Positions 5,779-7,896 of a DNA stretch of 7,896 nucleotides are shown in pieces. Every line of letters begins with the position of its first letter. Positions within the stretch are counted from its first letter, which is position 1. A program made the position numbers and the translations under genes. This DNA is from an uncultured Methylococcaceae bacterium. GTDB taxonomy: Bacteria; Pseudomonadota; Gammaproteobacteria; Methylococcales; Methylococcaceae. Under the pieces are notes generated by a model. That model worked only from the letters and a program-made list of their open reading frames with translations, ran no database searches and was not told where the DNA came from. The DNA is taken from assembly GCA_903910005.1 (NCBI GenBank), contig CAIVXW010000077.1:1-7896 (forward strand), in the 5' to 3' direction.

Positions 5779-6999
5779 TCAACCGCCAAAATCATCCAGC
5801 ATGATGTTTTCCCGTTCAACTCCCAGATTCAGCAGCATGTTGATGACTGCAGTGTTCATCATGGGCGGGCCGCACAGATAGTACTCGCAATCCTCCGGTG
5901 CCGGATGATTTTTGAGATAGTTTTCGTACAGGACGTTATGAATGAAGCCGGTGTAGCCGGTCCAGTTATCCTCAGGCAAGGGTTCGGACAAACCGATATG
6001 CCAGGTGAAATTGGAGTTTTCAGCCTGCAACTGGTCAAAATCTTCCACATAGAACATTTCCCTCAGACTGCGGGCACCGTACCAGAAAGTCATCTTGCGC
6101 TGGCTTTTCAAACGCCGCAATTGGTCGAAGATATGCGAGCGCATCGGTGCCATGCCGGCTCCGCCGCCCACAAATACCATTTCGTTGTTGGTTTCACGGG
6201 CAAAGAATTCACCGAATGGCCCGGAGATGATGACTTCGTCACCCGGTTTCAGATTGAAGATGTAGGATGACATGACCCCGGGCGGAAGGTCAGTGGTGCG
6301 CGGCGGTGGCGTTGCAATACGGACATTCAGCATGATGATGTCACTTTCCTCCGGATAGTTTGCCATGGAGTAGGCCCGAATGGACGGTTCCTTGACTACG
6401 GATTCCAGTTTCCAGAGGCCAAACTTGTCCCAGTCACCGCGGTATTGTTCCTCTACATCAAAATCCGAGAATTTTGCGTGATAGGGCGGACTTTCAATCT
6501 GAATGTAACCACCGGCCCGAAAATTGACGGTTTCACCCACCGGCAATTCCAGCACCAGTTCCTTGATGAAAGTGGCAACATTGTCGTTGGAGCGGACTCT
6601 GGTTTTCCATTTCTTCACGCCAAACACTTCGTCGTGTACGTGAATTTTCATGTTTTGCTTGACCGTGACCTGGCAAGCCAGACGGTCGCCGCAAGCAGCC
6701 TCGCGTTTGGTGATGTGGGACAACTCGGTTGGCAGAATGTCGCCACCCCCCTCATTTACCTGTACCCGGCATTGGGCACAGGTACCGCCGCCGCCACAGG
6801 CCGAAGACACAAACAGGTTGTGGTCAGCCAGTGCGGTCAGCAGTTTGGAGCCGATCGGAACCTGGATGGTTTTTTCGTCGTTGATGAGAATGTCGACATT
6901 GCCGGCTGCGACCAGTCTGGATTTGGCTCCCAGAATGACAAAAACCAGAGCGATGACGATCAGGGTAAAAAACAGGACGCCTAATATGATTTCAAGCAT
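5779..6999 (-). CDS. nqrF: Na+-translocating NADH:quinone reductase subunit F (NADH-oxidising)
   Basis: NqrF is the entry subunit of the Na+-NQR complex. It oxidises NADH with FAD and passes electrons to its 2Fe-2S centre, from where they go through NqrD/E, NqrC and NqrB to ubiquinone while Na+ is pumped. The 406-residue protein has one N-terminal helix (about 3-24) and a plant-type ferredoxin domain with cluster cysteines 68, 74, 77 (ACGGGGTCAQC) and 109 (LAC). The ferredoxin-reductase module follows: RAYSMANYP at 208-216 binds FAD, GGGAGMAPMRSH (278-289) and YLCGPPMMN (374-382) bind NADH, and the C-terminus is LDDFGG. Spacing matches Vibrio NqrF with an offset of two residues at the sites compared. 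The ATG follows nqrE after 18 bases, with AGGA upstream. No apbE or nqrM gene follows before the terminator. Confidence 0.98.
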   Translation of the reverse strand: MLEIILGVLFFTLIVIALVFVILGAKSRLVAAGNVDILINDEKTIQVPIGSKLLTALADHNLFVSSACGGGGTCAQCRVQVNEGGGDILPTELSHITKREAACGDRLACQVTVKQNMKIHVHDEVFGVKKWKTRVRSNDNVATFIKELVLELPVGETVNFRAGGYIQIESPPYHAKFSDFDVEEQYRGDWDKFGLWKLESVVKEPSIRAYSMANYPEESDIIMLNVRIATPPPRTTDLPPGVMSSYIFNLKPGDEVIISGPFGEFFARETNNEMVFVGGGAGMAPMRSHIFDQLRRLKSQRKMTFWYGARSLREMFYVEDFDQLQAENSNFTWHIGLSEPLPEDNWTGYTGFIHNVLYENYLKNHPAPEDCEYYLCGPPMMNTAVINMLLNLGVERENIMLDDFGG

Positions 7000-7017
7000 G
7001 GTGGTGTGTCCTGCGTC

Positions 7018-7626
7018 TTAGAGTTGAATGCCTGAAAAAGCCATGAAACCCATGGCCATCAGTCCGGCAGTGATGAAGGTGATGCCCAGGCCACGCAGAC
7101 CTTGCGGCACGTCACTGTACTTGAGTTTTTCCCGTACACCGGCCATGGCGGTGATGGCCAGAGCCCAGCCGAAACCACTGCCCACGCCGTATACCACGCT
7201 TTCGCCGAAGGCATAATCCCGTTCAATCATGAAGAGACTGCCCGCCAGGATGGCACAGTTCACGGTGATGAGCGGCAGGAAGATTCCCAGGGCGTTGTAG
7301 AGGGCCGGAAAAAACTTGTCCAGTACCATTTCCAGAATCTGGACGATGGCGGCAATCACGCCAATACAGGCCATGAGGGCAATAAAGCTGAGATCAACAT
7401 CCTTGAGACCCGCCCAGGACAGCGCCCCCTCCTTCAGCAGGAAACTGTAAATCAGGTTGTTGGCCGGAACGGTCAGGGTTTGTACGATGACCACGGCGAT
7501 GCCCAGACCCACAGCGGTTTCAATCTTCTTCGATACGGCAATGAAGGTACACATGCCCAGGAAGAAGGATAAAGCCATGTTTTCAATGAAAACCGACTTG
7601 ATGAACAGATTGATATAGGCTTCCAT
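7018..7626 (-). CDS. nqrE: Na+-translocating NADH:quinone reductase subunit E
   Basis: NqrE is a membrane subunit with six predicted helices. Together with its homologue NqrD it holds an iron centre in the middle of the membrane that relays electrons from NqrF to NqrC. The 202-residue protein begins MEAYINLFIKSVFIENMALS and keeps the family blocks FFLGMCTFIAVSKK (21-34), FFPALYNALGIFLPLITVNCA (105-125), VVYGVGSGFGW and KYSDVPQGLRGLGITFITAGLMAMGFM. Cys26 and Cys124 are the expected iron-ligand cysteines. The ATG overlaps the nqrD stop in TGATG, so translation is coupled. Length equals the usual size and nothing is odd. Confidence 0.98.
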   Translation of the reverse strand: MEAYINLFIKSVFIENMALSFFLGMCTFIAVSKKIETAVGLGIAVVIVQTLTVPANNLIYSFLLKEGALSWAGLKDVDLSFIALMACIGVIAAIVQILEMVLDKFFPALYNALGIFLPLITVNCAILAGSLFMIERDYAFGESVVYGVGSGFGWALAITAMAGVREKLKYSDVPQGLRGLGITFITAGLMAMGFMAFSGIQL

Positions 7627-7896
7627 CAGTGTGCCTCCCCGTGAGCTGGCATGATGGCGAAATCGGCTTTTTCAACCTGTTGCGGTTTCCAGGTACGTAC
7701 TGCCCAGATCAGAAGACCAATCAGGAAGAAGGCACTCGGCGGCAACAGCAACAAGCCATTCGGTACATACCAGCCGCCGTCCTTGACCAGTGGCAATACG
7801 TCGATCCCCAGGAATTTGCCGGCTCCCAGTACTTCGCGTACGGTGGCTACCGTAATCAGGATGAGGCTGTAGCCCAGTCCATTGCCGATGCCATCC
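7626..7896 (-). CDS. nqrD: Na+-translocating NADH:quinone reductase subunit D, C-terminal part (partial)
   Basis: The last 89 residues of NqrD are visible, beginning DGIGNGLGYSLILITVATVRE and containing the conserved LPLVKDGGWYVPNGLLLLPPSAFFLIG block, then a final helix and a polar tail ending MPAHGEAH. NqrD is the paralogous partner of NqrE around the membrane iron centre of Na+-NQR. The gene continues beyond the right edge, where nqrC, nqrB and nqrA would be expected on the same strand. Its TGA overlaps the nqrE ATG by one base. Confidence 0.96.
   Translation of the reverse strand, partial: DGIGNGLGYSLILITVATVREVLGAGKFLGIDVLPLVKDGGWYVPNGLLLLPPSAFFLIGLLIWAVRTWKPQQVEKADFAIMPAHGEAH

Overview
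The window looks like a chromosomal piece of an aerobic or facultatively respiring gammaproteobacterium. This rests on gene content: a Na+-pumping NADH:quinone reductase (Nqr), a System I cytochrome c maturation pair, c4/c553-type cytochromes and a B-family (ba3-type) cytochrome c oxidase. The species cannot be named from the sequence. No tRNA, rRNA, CRISPR array, insertion sequence or phage gene was seen.

All genes but one lie on the minus strand, so transcription runs right to left. From the right edge: the 3' end of nqrD, complete nqrE and nqrF (7896-5779), then a strong intrinsic terminator at 5708-5743. Next is the only plus-strand gene, a small secreted monoheme cytochrome c (5384-5698), which converges on nqrF at that terminator. 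A 268-bp divergent intergenic region (5116-5383) holds a possible promoter, a small inverted repeat and a short tandem repeat. It is followed on the minus strand by fliW (4657-5115), ccmG/dsbE (4075-4602), ccmH (3629-4075), a 50-codon gene for a ba3-oxidase subunit IIa-like membrane peptide (3439-3591), oxidase subunit II (2930-3430), oxidase subunit I (1302-2924), a diheme c4-type cytochrome (633-1298), and the first 200 codons of a soluble sensor histidine kinase that runs off the left edge (1-600).

Most genes from ccmG leftwards are tightly packed, with one-base overlaps or gaps of 3 to 37 bases, and look like one transcription unit. Together they would form a self-contained terminal respiratory module. 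CcmG and CcmH reduce apocytochrome cysteines for heme attachment, the diheme cytochrome c4 carries electrons, subunits IIa/II/I reduce oxygen, and the kinase at the end may connect the module to a two-component system. Nqr at the other side feeds the same chain from NADH. The CuA, CuB, heme and K-channel residues of the oxidase are all intact.

The most noteworthy points are the unlisted 50-codon subunit IIa gene, a ccm locus consisting only of ccmG and ccmH fused to an oxidase operon, the input-domain-less histidine kinase at the end of that operon, and a fliW gene with no flagellar neighbour.
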